Below are positions 41,460 through 52,649 of a stretch of DNA of 64,000 bases, in pieces (positions within the stretch are counted from its first letter, which is position 1; each line of letters begins with the position of its first letter). A program made the position numbers and the translations under genes. Source of the stretch: Sulfurimonas sp. SAG-AH-194-C21. Its GTDB lineage: Bacteria; Campylobacterota; Campylobacteria; Campylobacterales; Sulfurimonadaceae. The notes beneath the pieces are model-generated. The model ran no database searches. It was not told the DNA's origin and saw only the letters and a program-made list of their open reading frames with translations. The DNA lies in NCBI RefSeq assembly GCF_029215985.1, contig NZ_JAEMVC010000005.1, positions 41,733-105,732 of the forward strand, given 5' to 3'.

Positions 41460-43940
41460 CTATTCCAGTATTAGTGTCTCAGAGCCTTCTTCAGTTTCAT
41501 CTTCATCTTTCTCTTCTTTTGGACAGCGAGAGATTGATGCAACATCATCACCCTTAACTATATAAACGCCAGATGTGTTACGACTTGATTTTGAGATAGT
41601 TTGCATATCTACTCTTATCATCTTACCTGATTTCGTTAATGCCATCATGTCCATTTCTTCATCTACCATAAGACAACCGATGATGTTTTTACCAGTTTTA
41701 GCAGTCATTTTCATAGCGATAACACCAGAACCACCACGGTTTGTAAGTCTGTACTCACCAGCATCAGTACGTTTACCAATACCTTTTTCAGCAATCATGA
41801 GAATCTCTTGTTCATCATTTGCAATGATGTTAGCATCAACTACTACATCACCCTCATGTTTGAACTTAATACCACGAACACCACGAGTTGAACGACCTTG
41901 TTCACGTGTTTTCTCAATCTCAAATTTAATACACTGTGCAAATTTAGTTACAATAAATAAGTATCTAATATCTTGGTTTGCAATTTTTGCTGTGATTAAA
42001 GCATCATCATCATCAAGAACAATAGCTCTTACTCCATTACTTCTGATGTTTGAAAATTCACTTAGGTTTGTACGTTTAACAACACCATTTTGTGTAAAGA
42101 AAACAAGACCTTTGTCTTCACTAAAGTCAGTAGTAGGAATGATAGAACGGATTTTCTCATCTGCTACAAGGTTGATAAGGTTTACAACAGCCTTACCTTT
42201 AGCGATACGGCTACCTTCAGGAATACGATACACTTTTAACCAGTGAAGCTGACCACGATCAGTTACAAAAAGAAGAGTATCATGAGTATTACATGTAAAG
42301 AAGTTCTCTATAAAGTCATCTTCGTATGTAGTAACAGCAGTTTTACCCTTACCACCGCGTTTTTGTTTCTCGTAAGAAGCAAGAGGCACACGCTTGATAT
42401 AACCACGGTGAGTAATAGTTACTACCATTGGCTCATTTGGAATAAGGTCTTCGATGTCGATGTCATCATAATCATCTTCAACATCAGTACGACGCCCTTC
42501 AGTATATGTTGCAGACACTTCATCAAATTCTTCAGAGATGATACCAGTAAGTATTTCTTCGCTTTTAAGGATAGACTCAAGGTAGTTGATAAGTTCTACA
42601 AGTTCAGCTAACTCTTCTTCGATTTTTTTGATTTGTAGACCAGTTAAACGTCCAAGTCTCATAGCAACAATACTTGCCGCTTGAATATCTGAGAAGTCAT
42701 ACTCGTGAACCAAGTTGTTTTTAGCATCTTCTTCATCTTCTGACGCACGAATAGTTTTAATTACTTTATCAATAATATCTATCGCTTTTCTAAGACCCTC
42801 TAAAATATGTGCACGAGCTTTTGCTTTTTCAAGGTCAAAAATAGTTCGACGAATAATTACAGTTTTACGGTGGTTGATAAACTGTTTCATTATTTCTATA
42901 ATTCCAAAGATACGAGGTTCTTGGTTTAAAATAGATAACATGATAATACCAAAAGTAGTCTGCATGCTAGTCTGTTTAAAAAGATTGTTAAGCACTATCT
43001 CACTCATCGCATCGCGTTTAAGTTCGATTACAACACGCATACCATCACGGTCAGACTCATCACGGATAAGTGAAACACCATCTATCATTTTGTCTTTTAC
43101 AAGATTTGCGATGTTCTCAATCAAACGCGACTTGTTTACTTGGTAAGGAAGTTCATCAATAACAATGATCTCTTTTTTAGCAGTCTGCTCAATATGTGTC
43201 TTTGCACGAACTTTAATACGTCCACGACCAGACTCATATGCTTCAGTGATACCTTTTTTACCAAAGATAATTCCACCCGTTGGAAAGTCTGGAGCTTTTA
43301 CATGTTCCATAATCTCAGGAAGTGTGATATTTGGGTTAGCAAGTAATGCTTTAAGTGCATTCATAATCTCAGTCGGGTTATGAGGTGGAATGTTTGTAGC
43401 CATACCAACTGCGATTCCTGATGAACCATTTATAAGGAGGTTAGGAACACGAGTAGGCATAACATCAGGCTCTTTAGTTGTGCCATCATAGTTATCTGTC
43501 ATGTTAACAGTATTTTTTTCTAAATCTTTAAGAAGTTCACCCGCATACTTAGTCATACGAGCTTCTGTATATCTCATAGCTGCCGCAGAGTCACCATCGA
43601 CAGAACCAAAGTTTCCTTGACCGTCTACAAGTTCCATTCTCATTGAGAAGTCTTGAGCCATACGAACAAGTGCATCATAAACAGAGTTGTCACCGTGAGG
43701 GTGGTACTGCCCGATAACATCACCGACGATACGTGCAGATTTCTTAAACTTTGCACCATGAGAAAGGTTAAGTTTATCCATCGCATATAGTATACGTCTA
43801 TGTACAGGTTTTAGACCATCTCTTACATCTGGTAAGGCACGTCCAACGATAACACTCATTGAGTAGTCAAGGTAAGAGTTTTGAAGAGTTGTTTCTATAT
43901 TTATCTGTTGTATGTCGTCATTATTTAGCAAGTCGCTCAT
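41460..43940 (-). CDS. gyrA: DNA gyrase subunit A
   Basis: 826 aa; [40 protein letters not shown]; GyrA-box region. Confidence 0.97.
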   Translation of the reverse strand: MSDLLNNDDIQQINIETTLQNSYLDYSMSVIVGRALPDVRDGLKPVHRRILYAMDKLNLSHGAKFKKSARIVGDVIGQYHPHGDNSVYDALVRMAQDFSMRMELVDGQGNFGSVDGDSAAAMRYTEARMTKYAGELLKDLEKNTVNMTDNYDGTTKEPDVMPTRVPNLLINGSSGIAVGMATNIPPHNPTEIMNALKALLANPNITLPEIMEHVKAPDFPTGGIIFGKKGITEAYESGRGRIKVRAKTHIEQTAKKEIIVIDELPYQVNKSRLIENIANLVKDKMIDGVSLIRDESDRDGMRVVIELKRDAMSEIVLNNLFKQTSMQTTFGIIMLSILNQEPRIFGIIEIMKQFINHRKTVIIRRTIFDLEKAKARAHILEGLRKAIDIIDKVIKTIRASEDEEDAKNNLVHEYDFSDIQAASIVAMRLGRLTGLQIKKIEEELAELVELINYLESILKSEEILTGIISEEFDEVSATYTEGRRTDVEDDYDDIDIEDLIPNEPMVVTITHRGYIKRVPLASYEKQKRGGKGKTAVTTYEDDFIENFFTCNTHDTLLFVTDRGQLHWLKVYRIPEGSRIAKGKAVVNLINLVADEKIRSIIPTTDFSEDKGLVFFTQNGVVKRTNLSEFSNIRSNGVRAIVLDDDDALITAKIANQDIRYLFIVTKFAQCIKFEIEKTREQGRSTRGVRGIKFKHEGDVVVDANIIANDEQEILMIAEKGIGKRTDAGEYRLTNRGGSGVIAMKMTAKTGKNIIGCLMVDEEMDMMALTKSGKMIRVDMQTISKSSRNTSGVYIVKGDDVASISRCPKEEKDEDETEEGSETLILE

Positions 43941-44145
43941 TAATACACCCTATTAGAATTAAGAATAATTTTGATTATAATAGCTAAAAATATCTTAAGG
44001 ATATATATATTTCAGTCAAAATTTTAATTATTGAATAGGAAAATAGGGTACTTTATTTGGTGATTAAATATTAGGCAATATAAAAAATAATTATGAAGGC
44101 TTTTATGTCATACTTCAGACTGAAATTATATAAAAAAGGATTCAC

Positions 44146-45447
44146 ATGAAGAAATGGCTTGTAGCACTAGCGCTTGCTTTACCATCTTTAGCATTTGCTG
44201 AAGATACACTAGATACGGGGGATACTGCATGGATGATGATGTCTACTGCATTAGTATTACTTATGACACCAGCAGGTCTTGCACTATTTTATGGTGGAAT
44301 GACAAGAAGTAAAAATGTATTAAATACATATGCTATGGTATTTGGAGCATTTGTAGTTGGATTTATTGTTTGGATTATCGCAGGATATTCAATCGCATTT
44401 GGTACGGCTGATGGCGCGATGAACAAAGTTATTGGTGGATTTGGTAATATATTACTAAGTGATATTAAATGGACTGACTTAAGCGCGATGGGTGCATTCC
44501 CTGACTTCGTATTTGTTGTATTCCAAGGTACTTTTGCTGCTATTACTGTTGCTATCGCTTCTGGTTCAGTTATTGAACGTATTAAGTTCTCTACATGGTT
44601 AGTATTTGTAGCGTTATGGGTTCTTGTAGTTTATGCTCCAATCGTTCACTTAGTATGGGGTGGAGGTTATTTATTTGATCTTGGTGCTTTAGACTTCGCT
44701 GGTGGTACTGTTGTTCATATGAATGGTGGTTTAGCTGGACTTGTATTAGCATTCTTAGTTGGTAAACGTGTTGGTTATCCTAAAATTGCAATGAAACCTG
44801 CAAATGTTATGCTTACTGCTTTAGGTGCTTCTATCCTATGGTTTGGTTGGTATGGATTTAACGGTGGTTCTGCATTTGGTGCAAATGCAATCGCTGGTTT
44901 AGCTTTCTTAACTACAACTATTGCAACTGCAATGGCTGCTATCACATGGATGGTTGCTGAATGGGTTATTTACAAGAAACCAACTCTTTTAGGTCTTGCT
45001 TCAGGTGCTGTTGCCGGTCTAGTTGCTATTACTCCTGCTGCTGGTTTCGTTGATGTTACTGGTGCATTTATCTTAGGAATCGTTGGTTCACTGTTTGCAT
45101 TTTGGGGTGTTACTGTACTTAAGAAGAAACTTGGTTATGATGATTCTTTAGATGCTTTTGGTATTCACTTCTTAGCGGGACTTTTTGGTTCTCTTGCAAC
45201 TGCATTCTTAGCTGTAAAAGATAACGATTTACTATGGGACGGACCACTTAAAGAGTCTGGAGACAGAATGGGTCAATTCATGGTTCAGCTTGAATCAGTT
45301 GTTATTGTTGGTTTAGTCACATTAATTGGTACTGTTGTAGTTTACTACATCGCTACTGCATTAACTGGTGGTTCACGTGTTGACGAAGAGAGTGAGACTA
45401 TGGGTCTTGACGAATCAGTTCACGGCGAGAAATACACTAACTCTTAA
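44146..45447 (+). CDS. amtB: ammonium transporter
   Basis: 433 aa; signal peptide and AmtB TM pattern (GGTVVHMNGGLAGLVLAFLVGKR, WFGWYGFNGGSA). Confidence 0.93.
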   Translation: MKKWLVALALALPSLAFAEDTLDTGDTAWMMMSTALVLLMTPAGLALFYGGMTRSKNVLNTYAMVFGAFVVGFIVWIIAGYSIAFGTADGAMNKVIGGFGNILLSDIKWTDLSAMGAFPDFVFVVFQGTFAAITVAIASGSVIERIKFSTWLVFVALWVLVVYAPIVHLVWGGGYLFDLGALDFAGGTVVHMNGGLAGLVLAFLVGKRVGYPKIAMKPANVMLTALGASILWFGWYGFNGGSAFGANAIAGLAFLTTTIATAMAAITWMVAEWVIYKKPTLLGLASGAVAGLVAITPAAGFVDVTGAFILGIVGSLFAFWGVTVLKKKLGYDDSLDAFGIHFLAGLFGSLATAFLAVKDNDLLWDGPLKESGDRMGQFMVQLESVVIVGLVTLIGTVVVYYIATALTGGSRVDEESETMGLDESVHGEKYTNS

Positions 45448-45479
45448 GAGTTCGGTGTAAAATTTAAAATAATTTTTAA

Positions 45480-45827
<348 letters not shown>

Positions 45828-45844
45828 TTCTAAATCTCTACATC

Positions 45845-45867
45845 TGCGTATGCTTTTTGCATGCGCA
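45845..45867 (+). terminator. candidate terminator after glnK
   Basis: tgcgtatgc-ttttt-gcatgcgca, 9 bp stem with one wobble, then ctttctt. Confidence 0.6.
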
Positions 45868-45935
45868 CTTTCTTAAACCTCTTATTTTTAATTCTCTTAA
45901 CACTTTTGTAACACTTATTTTGATAATATTTCTTT

Positions 45936-46640
45936 ATGATAAGACACTCTAATTCTTTTATATTTTCTATTATTATTCATATGATTATTTTTATAGGTCT
46001 GTTTTTTTCATATAAACATATTACAGCAGGACTACAAGAGCAAAAAGAAGAACCACTTTTATGTATACAACTCTCTACTAGATGTACTCCAGTAGTTTCA
46101 AAATTATCTCCTCAAATAAATAAAAGTTTAAATAAAGTAAAAGATAAAAAGGTGAAAGTCAAAAGAAAAGAAGTAAAGCAAAAAACAAGTAAGAAAAAAG
46201 TCTATACAAAAGAAGTTATTGCCGTAAATAAAGTTGTTATCGTAGAGAAAGTTTTTGAGAAAAAAAGCCCTAGTGAAAATAAAGCTACAGTGAATGTCAT
46301 AAAGAAGAAAAAAGTAACTCTTAAAATCAATAAAATTACAAAAGCTAAAATAACACCACAGCAAGAGTATATAGATGAAAATATAAAAAAAATAATTGCA
46401 TTACTCCAAGAAAACTTACATTACCCCCGAAGAGCAAGAAAAAGAGGTATACAAGGAGAAGTACTAGTGCGTTTTACGCTCTCCCTTAATGCACAGATAT
46501 CAAATATTGAAGTGCTCTCTTCTTATAGTGAAGTATTAAGTCGTGGAGCAATTCAAACTATAAAAAATATAAATAAGAAGCTACCAAAACCAAAACAAAA
46601 TATTACTTTTAATGTACCTATTTCTTATACACTTCATTAA
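45936..46640 (+). CDS. TonB family protein
   Basis: N-terminal TM, Lys-rich linker, C-terminal TonB domain (YPRRARKRGIQGEVLVRFTLSLNAQI). Confidence 0.8.
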   Translation: MIRHSNSFIFSIIIHMIIFIGLFFSYKHITAGLQEQKEEPLLCIQLSTRCTPVVSKLSPQINKSLNKVKDKKVKVKRKEVKQKTSKKKVYTKEVIAVNKVVIVEKVFEKKSPSENKATVNVIKKKKVTLKINKITKAKITPQQEYIDENIKKIIALLQENLHYPRRARKRGIQGEVLVRFTLSLNAQISNIEVLSSYSEVLSRGAIQTIKNINKKLPKPKQNITFNVPISYTLH

Positions 46641-46762
46641 GATTTTTATCTAAACTGATATATATTTTAAGTATACATAAAAGTAATCATGAAAAAGTAT
46701 TATTTTATAAGTTTTTATGATACAATATTCTTGATTCAAAATTAACATCGCAAGGATTTATT

Positions 46763-47191
46763 ATGGGTATCTTACTTATCGCACTAGCATCAGCTTTAGT
46801 ATTTGGGCTAGTTGTTTTCTTTATTTGTGAAGAGAAGTCATTAACTAATGCAAACTTTTCAGATATGAAAGGTCTGTTTACAGAAGAGTTAAAATTATCA
46901 GAATGTATCGAGCAATTTAGTACAGTTCGTTATATGTTAGCATATGTTGCTGCTCTTTTCTTTTTTGATCTTGTTATAGCACAGACAGTATTTATACCAA
47001 ATGGTTTAGGTATGGCTCAGGTAATGGCTTACATCTTTATGCCATCATTAGTTGGATCATGGATAATTCTACTTGTTAAATGGACATATCAGCCTATGAT
47101 TAAAGTAATATCATCATTTATGTATGGTGCAGGGTATATAGGAGCAGCAGTATTTGCTTTTGGACTTACTTATGTTACATCAGTAGCATAA
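46763..47191 (+). CDS. hypothetical membrane protein
   Basis: 142 aa, about four hydrophobic segments. Confidence 0.55.
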   Translation: MGILLIALASALVFGLVVFFICEEKSLTNANFSDMKGLFTEELKLSECIEQFSTVRYMLAYVAALFFFDLVIAQTVFIPNGLGMAQVMAYIFMPSLVGSWIILLVKWTYQPMIKVISSFMYGAGYIGAAVFAFGLTYVTSVA

Positions 47192-47207
47192 CTTTTTAGA
47201 ACTTAAG

Positions 47208-47227
47208 AAGGGCAATATAGTGCCCTT
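47208..47227 (+). terminator. candidate terminator
   Basis: aagggca-atatag-tgccctt stem-loop followed by tt. Confidence 0.5.
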
Positions 47228-47286
47228 TTAAGACTCCATCTCTTTTCTCCTCAACTCTTTGTACTTTTTCCTGATATAATATACTA

Positions 47287-47688
47287 ATGAAAATAATAAT
47301 ACTTGATGACTCCGTAACTATACAAATGATAATAGAATCTTATCTTGAAGACCTTGGGGTGAAAGAAGATGAGATGTTCTTATTTAGCAATGGAGTTGAA
47401 GCCTTAGATTTTATTAAGAAGCAGGGTGCTAGTATTATTTTTAGTGATATAAATATGCCGATAATGGAAGGTTATGAGTTTGCTACTAAAGTATTTGAAA
47501 TTCGACCAGATTTAAAAAACTCATTTTTTGCTGTAAGTGGTGATGAAAATCGTGAAAGTTACTTAAAAATGAAAGCAAGTGGTGCACACAGATTTTTGAA
47601 AAAACCTATTAACGCAAAACATTTTAACCATTTTGTTTCATTGGAAATATCTAAGTGTAGAGCTATGGAGTTTACTACTGATTTTTAA
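47287..47688 (+). CDS. CheY-like single-domain response regulator
   Basis: 133 aa receiver domain: ILDDS, FSDINMP, KKPI. Confidence 0.85.
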   Translation: MKIIILDDSVTIQMIIESYLEDLGVKEDEMFLFSNGVEALDFIKKQGASIIFSDINMPIMEGYEFATKVFEIRPDLKNSFFAVSGDENRESYLKMKASGAHRFLKKPINAKHFNHFVSLEISKCRAMEFTTDF

Positions 47689-47773
47689 GTGTAATGTTGT
47701 TTATGTGTATAAGAAAGATTGTTTTGGTATTGTTTTAGTTTGTGTATTAAATAAAATGTAGTTTTAAAAAAAG

Positions 47774-47848
47774 TGGTGACCCCGAGGAGAATTGAACTCC
47801 TGTGACATGGATGAAAACCATGGATCCTAACCGCTAGACGACGGGGCC
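47774..47848 (-). tRNA. tRNA-Glu (anticodon TTC)
   Basis: Cloverleaf ggccccg...ggttTTCatcc...gttcaattc...cggggtc-a-cca; 7 bp acceptor and encoded CCA. Confidence 0.93.
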
Positions 47849-47864
47849 ACTCTTGTAGTTGTTA

Positions 47865-47940
47865 TGGTGTCCTGTGATGGATTCGAACCATCGGCCACAT
47901 CATTAAAAGTGACGTGCTCTACCAGCTGAGCTAACAAGAC
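47865..47940 (-). tRNA. tRNA-Lys (anticodon TTT)
   Basis: Cloverleaf gtcttgt...cactTTTaatg...gttcgaatc...acaggac-a-cca; 7 bp acceptor and encoded CCA. Confidence 0.93.
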
Positions 47941-48080
47941 TTAGTCTCTTATTGTTAAGAGGTCGAAATTATAGACAAATAGGCAAAGGATGTCAAGATA
48001 AATAGAGTTAAATTATGACATTTGTAAAACTAGCCGCTATATTTACATAAATAAGAATTAATTTTGATAAAATATACTTA

Positions 48081-48995
48081 ATGAATTACTATAGTTTTGA
48101 ATACCCATACCTTATTCTTTTACTCATTCCTATTATCTGGTGCTTGTACAGATGTAGAGAGTACCTCAAACAACGATACTTCGTGCACTTAGAGTTTTTA
48201 CCTGTTAAACGCAGCTTCATAAGGATAGAGTGGATTGTAAAAATCCTTATTTTTATACTCCTGTGTATTGCTCTGGCTTCACCTATCATAGTTGACAAGT
48301 CAAATCCTCTTAATCGTAATGGAAAAGATATTGTTTTAGTTATAGATGCTAGTGGCTCTATGAACGCTTCGGGTTTTGACATAGAAGATGAGTTTAGCAA
48401 GGGTAAAAGACTCTCAAGGTTTTCTCTTACTAAAATTGTAGCTAAGCAGTTTATACAAAAACGCGAGAGTGATAATATTGGTATAGTCTTATATGGAGAC
48501 TTTGCTTTCATCGCTTCGCCTATAACATACGAGAAAGAGATAGTTGTTGATATGCTCTCTTACCTTAGTGAGGGAATGGCTGGACAAAACACGGCTATAG
48601 GAGAGGGGATTGTTATGGGTGTGAGAGCCTTTAAGCACTCAAAAGCAAAAAATAAAGTAATGCTATTACTAAGTGATGGAGAGCATAATAGTGGTGCTAT
48701 ATCACCAAAGGCTGCTTTAGCCCTTGCCAAGAATGCCGGTATCAAAATTTATACTATTGCTATTGGTGAAGCAGATTCTGCCCTAATGGAAAAAATCGCA
48801 AAAGAGAGTGGGGGCATTTATTACAGTGCTGTAAGTGCTAAAGAGTTACAAAATATATATAGTGTAATAGATACACTGGAGTCATCAAAAATTAGCTCAA
48901 AAGAGTACAAGGTAAAAGAGTATTATTTTCAAAGTTTACTTCTTTTAGCCTGCGGACTTTTACTATTTTTACTTTATAGAGAGATAAAAAGATGA
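48081..48995 (+). CDS. BatA-like vWA protein (module 1)
   Basis: TM segments at both ends; MIDAS VIDASGSMNASG. Confidence 0.85.
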   Translation: MNYYSFEYPYLILLLIPIIWCLYRCREYLKQRYFVHLEFLPVKRSFIRIEWIVKILIFILLCIALASPIIVDKSNPLNRNGKDIVLVIDASGSMNASGFDIEDEFSKGKRLSRFSLTKIVAKQFIQKRESDNIGIVLYGDFAFIASPITYEKEIVVDMLSYLSEGMAGQNTAIGEGIVMGVRAFKHSKAKNKVMLLLSDGEHNSGAISPKAALALAKNAGIKIYTIAIGEADSALMEKIAKESGGIYYSAVSAKELQNIYSVIDTLESSKISSKEYKVKEYYFQSLLLLACGLLLFLLYREIKR

Positions 48996-50437
48996 GTATC
49001 TTAAACCCTGAGTATCTTTGGCTTTTACTCTTTTTAATAGTCGCGTTTGTAAAAAAAGACTTTAAATCTCTGCAGTTTACATCATATGGTTATATCCTGA
49101 CTTTTGTGCTTGTAGTTTTAGCTCTCACCCGTCCAGTCATAGAAAAAGAACCTGTACAAACACAAGAACTTTTAAATGATGTAGTGATTGCAGTAGACCT
49201 CTCGTACTCTATGCAAGCACAAGATATCTCTCCATCGCGTTTAGCATATGCTAAAAGAACTTTAGAAAATTTAGTAAAACTAGAGCAAAAGAGTCGTTTT
49301 GGGGTCTTGGGATTTACTATAAACGCCATTATTCTCTCACCACTCACACAAGATACACATCTGCTTCTACACCTTTTTAATATGCTAGATGAAAAACTTA
49401 TCATGACAAAAGGGAGTAGTGTTATGCCAGCACTGATTCTTGCTAGGAAAATGTCAAAGTCTCCAAAAGTGAGTGTCGTTTTACTGACAGATGGTGGGGA
49501 TGAGTTTAACTATGAAGAAGAAGTAAGATATGCAAAAGAGCATAAACTACAAGTAAATATTATGATGATAGCAACAAAAAGTGGAGGAACACTTAGACTT
49601 GAGAATGGCGATTTACTTAAAGATGAAATGGATGACATTGTTGTGAGTCGTGAAAATAGTGCTATTGGTATCATAAGTGAAATGAGTGGAGGTATTTATA
49701 CTGATTCTCTAAGTGAAATTATCTCAGTACTACATGCTCAAAGAGATGACGAATATAAAAGTAATGTCACGATAGTGCAAAATATAGAGTTGTTTTATTA
49801 TCTTGTAGCATTAGCCCTTTTTACATTTTTAGTGAGTGTGAGTACACTTAAACGCTATGTCATTATGCTTTTATTATTTTTTGGACTTTCTGTTGAAGCA
49901 GGTGTTTTGGACTTTGTTAAAAATGAAAATAGATTAGCCTTTGAGAAGGGTGTGACTTTTTATAAAGATGGAGAGTATGAAAAAGCACTGGATTCTTTTA
50001 GTCGTGTTAAGTCTCAAGATGAGGCTATAAAAGCTACTATTTACTATAATATTGCAAATAGTTATGTTCGTTTAAAAGAGTTTCCAAAAGCAAAAATAGC
50101 ATATAAAAAATCTCTCATTTTACATTACTCCATAGAAGCAGATGAAAATCTAATGTATATAAAAGATGTAAAAGCACAACAAGAGATGAGTACAGGACAA
50201 CAAAAAGCTCAGAAAAAATCTAAAATAGCAAAACAACGAAAAAATACTCAAAAGAAAAAAGAGGGTGGCAGCTCAAACATGAAAGTAACTGCTGCTGCGA
50301 GTGGAGGCAAAGAGAGCAAGTCTAAAAAAAATAAAACTGCTTCTAAACTAGACTTAAACTCTGCAAAAACAAAACTAAGTTCTAAACAGTATGAACTTAT
50401 AAACAAGAGGAGTACAGATGAAAAAAAGCCTTGGTAG
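48992..50437 (+). CDS. BatB-like vWA protein with C-terminal TPR (module 1)
   Basis: MIDAS AVDLSYSMQAQD; TPR region KGVTFYKDGEYEKALDSF; Lys-rich tail ending DEKKPW. Confidence 0.83.
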   Translation: MSILNPEYLWLLLFLIVAFVKKDFKSLQFTSYGYILTFVLVVLALTRPVIEKEPVQTQELLNDVVIAVDLSYSMQAQDISPSRLAYAKRTLENLVKLEQKSRFGVLGFTINAIILSPLTQDTHLLLHLFNMLDEKLIMTKGSSVMPALILARKMSKSPKVSVVLLTDGGDEFNYEEEVRYAKEHKLQVNIMMIATKSGGTLRLENGDLLKDEMDDIVVSRENSAIGIISEMSGGIYTDSLSEIISVLHAQRDDEYKSNVTIVQNIELFYYLVALALFTFLVSVSTLKRYVIMLLLFFGLSVEAGVLDFVKNENRLAFEKGVTFYKDGEYEKALDSFSRVKSQDEAIKATIYYNIANSYVRLKEFPKAKIAYKKSLILHYSIEADENLMYIKDVKAQQEMSTGQQKAQKKSKIAKQRKNTQKKKEGGSSNMKVTAAASGGKESKSKKNKTASKLDLNSAKTKLSSKQYELINKRSTDEKKPW

Positions 50438-51515
50438 GTTTATACTTCTTTTTCTTTTTACAACACTAACACAGGCTTCAGAATATGAGTGGAGTGTGCA
50501 GTCAAATAAAACAGAAGCCCATGTAAATGAAGCTATACATCTGAAGTACACTTGTAACTATGCTGACAGTGCAGAACTTTATGTCATAGAATTTAATCCT
50601 ACAACTGATAATAAAAATTATAAAATAGTAATACTAAGAGAAGATGAAAAAATTGTAAATGGAAAAAAGATAAATGAGTATGAGTTTGTTCTTTTTGTAA
50701 AAAACAGGGGTAAATTTGTTTTATCACTTGATACACTCATGAAACAAACAAATAAAGACTCCATTGAGAATGGAATGCTCGGACGAGATAATGCTAACTA
50801 TGAAGAGTTTTCGCTATATCCATACAAACAAAAAAGTGTAGAAGTAAATATCTTAGAGACGATGAGTTCTATGGTTGGAGAGTTTACTCTGAGTATAAAA
50901 AAAGATAAGACAGAGCTAAAAGCATATGAACCCTATCACTTAGAGTTTCTTGTAAGTGGATTAGGTGACTTTCAGGTTTTTAAAGATGTGGCTTATAAGA
51001 TAGAGGGTGTTAAGGTTTTTAGTGAAGAGGCTAAAGAAGAGATAGTTTTAACTGCTGATGGTTATAAAGGGACTTGGAGAAAGAAGTTTGCTTTTGTGAG
51101 TGATAAAAACTTTAGTATACCTTCTTTAGAAACAGAGTATTTTGACCTCAAAGAAAACAAAATAAAAACACTGCGTTTTGATGGTTTAGATATAGTTATA
51201 AGTCCAGCAAAGTTTGAAAAAAAGCAACTACTTGATCCATCAGAAGAGATACTGGTGTGGGATAAAAGTTATCTTTATTATATATTACTATTTTTCGCTG
51301 GTTTTTTAGTGGCAAAAATAAAGTTTATCAGACCTAAAGTTCAAGATAGTGATGAAAAACTTTTTTGTAAACGAGTCAAAGAAGTAGATTCTTTAGAGAA
51401 ACTGAGCTTCATTTTAGTGACGCAGGATGCGAAAAAGTATAAAGAGCTTATTTTTAAAATTGAAAATAAAGAACTTAGATCCTTAAAAAATCTTAAGAAC
51501 TTGATATGCAGTTAA
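50418..51515 (+). CDS. BatD-like protein, tandem copy 1
   Basis: 365 aa; signal peptide, GEFTLSIKKDKTELKAYEPYHLEFLVSGLG, C-terminal TM. Confidence 0.75.
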   Translation: MKKSLGRFILLFLFTTLTQASEYEWSVQSNKTEAHVNEAIHLKYTCNYADSAELYVIEFNPTTDNKNYKIVILREDEKIVNGKKINEYEFVLFVKNRGKFVLSLDTLMKQTNKDSIENGMLGRDNANYEEFSLYPYKQKSVEVNILETMSSMVGEFTLSIKKDKTELKAYEPYHLEFLVSGLGDFQVFKDVAYKIEGVKVFSEEAKEEIVLTADGYKGTWRKKFAFVSDKNFSIPSLETEYFDLKENKIKTLRFDGLDIVISPAKFEKKQLLDPSEEILVWDKSYLYYILLFFAGFLVAKIKFIRPKVQDSDEKLFCKRVKEVDSLEKLSFILVTQDAKKYKELIFKIENKELRSLKNLKNLICS

Positions 51516-52603
51516 CTAGTATTGTTTTTTTACTACTTATCCTACTTGATTTAAGTGCTTCTACATATAAATGGAGTGCCTCAACAGATAAAAAAACAGC
51601 CTATGTAAATGAGGCAATTTTACTGACATATGTGTGTGAGTTTAGTGATGCAAGTGAGCTGTACACGATAGACTTTAATCCAATTCAAGATAATGAGTCA
51701 TTTAGTATAAAACTTTTAAAAGAGAGCCAAGGATTAAAAAACTTAAAAAGAGTTAACTATTATGAGTTTATAGCCTATGTAAAAAAAGAAGGCAGCATCT
51801 CTTTTGATTTTGATGTAGTTATGAAAAAGACAACACAGGAGTCTATTGACTCTACAACCAAAGGGCACTATGATGATTCGAAGAGTGAATCATTTATCTT
51901 CACTCCTTTGAAACAGATACCTCTTTCCCTTGAAATTAAAACTACTCCTTCAGCACTTATTGGAGAGTTTGAACTAAAAATAAAACACGATAAAACTTCC
52001 CTTAGTGCCTATGAACCCTACCATTTAGAGTTTCAAATCCATGGTCTTGGAAAATTATCAAGTATAAGTCCTGTGAATTTTACTATTGATGGTGTAAAGG
52101 TTTTTACACAAGGTGTAGTTTTAAAGAGTGAATTAACTAAATCTGGAGAAAAAAGTGTTTGGAGTCAAAAGTTTGCTTTTGTGAGTGAGCAGTCTTTTGT
52201 AGTACCTGAGGTCCAAATTGAGTACTTTGATGTAAAAACAGATAGTTTACAAACTCTAAAGTTTAATGAAATAAATATAAGTGTAGATAAGGTCGCGTTT
52301 AAAAAAGAGGATTTGCTTGATATGGAAGAAAAAGAGAGTCTTTTCTTCCAAAAAGAGTATCTATATGCTTTGTTGAGTTTTTTAGCTGGTTTTTTAGTAG
52401 CAAAAATAAAACTAAAGAGACCTAAAGCTGACAATACACAAGAGAAACTTTTTTGTAAACACATAAAAGAAGCGAACTCCTTAGAGAAACTGAGTTTTCT
52501 TTTGGTAAATAAAGATGTGAAAAAGTATGAAGAGATTATCTCTAAAATAGAGTCAAAAGAACTAACATCTTTAAAAAAAGCTAAGAACTTAATATGTAGT
52601 TAA
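51506..52603 (+). CDS. BatD-like protein, tandem copy 2
   Basis: 365 aa; GEFELKIKHDKTSLSAYEPYHLEFQIHGLG; colinear with copy 1. Confidence 0.75.
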   Translation: MQLTSIVFLLLILLDLSASTYKWSASTDKKTAYVNEAILLTYVCEFSDASELYTIDFNPIQDNESFSIKLLKESQGLKNLKRVNYYEFIAYVKKEGSISFDFDVVMKKTTQESIDSTTKGHYDDSKSESFIFTPLKQIPLSLEIKTTPSALIGEFELKIKHDKTSLSAYEPYHLEFQIHGLGKLSSISPVNFTIDGVKVFTQGVVLKSELTKSGEKSVWSQKFAFVSEQSFVVPEVQIEYFDVKTDSLQTLKFNEINISVDKVAFKKEDLLDMEEKESLFFQKEYLYALLSFLAGFLVAKIKLKRPKADNTQEKLFCKHIKEANSLEKLSFLLVNKDVKKYEEIISKIESKELTSLKKAKNLICS

Positions 52604-52649
52604 ATACTATTTAACTACAATAAATTAAAAATACAGGAAATCATTATAT

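Noticed and set aside
41575-43383. Several plus-strand ORFs of 60-223 aa across gyrA
   Set aside because: Antisense to a clear gyrA frame; no recognisable domains, expected from composition.
43980-44145. Sigma54 promoter upstream of amtB
   Set aside because: No GG-N10-GC type -24/-12 element found by eye.
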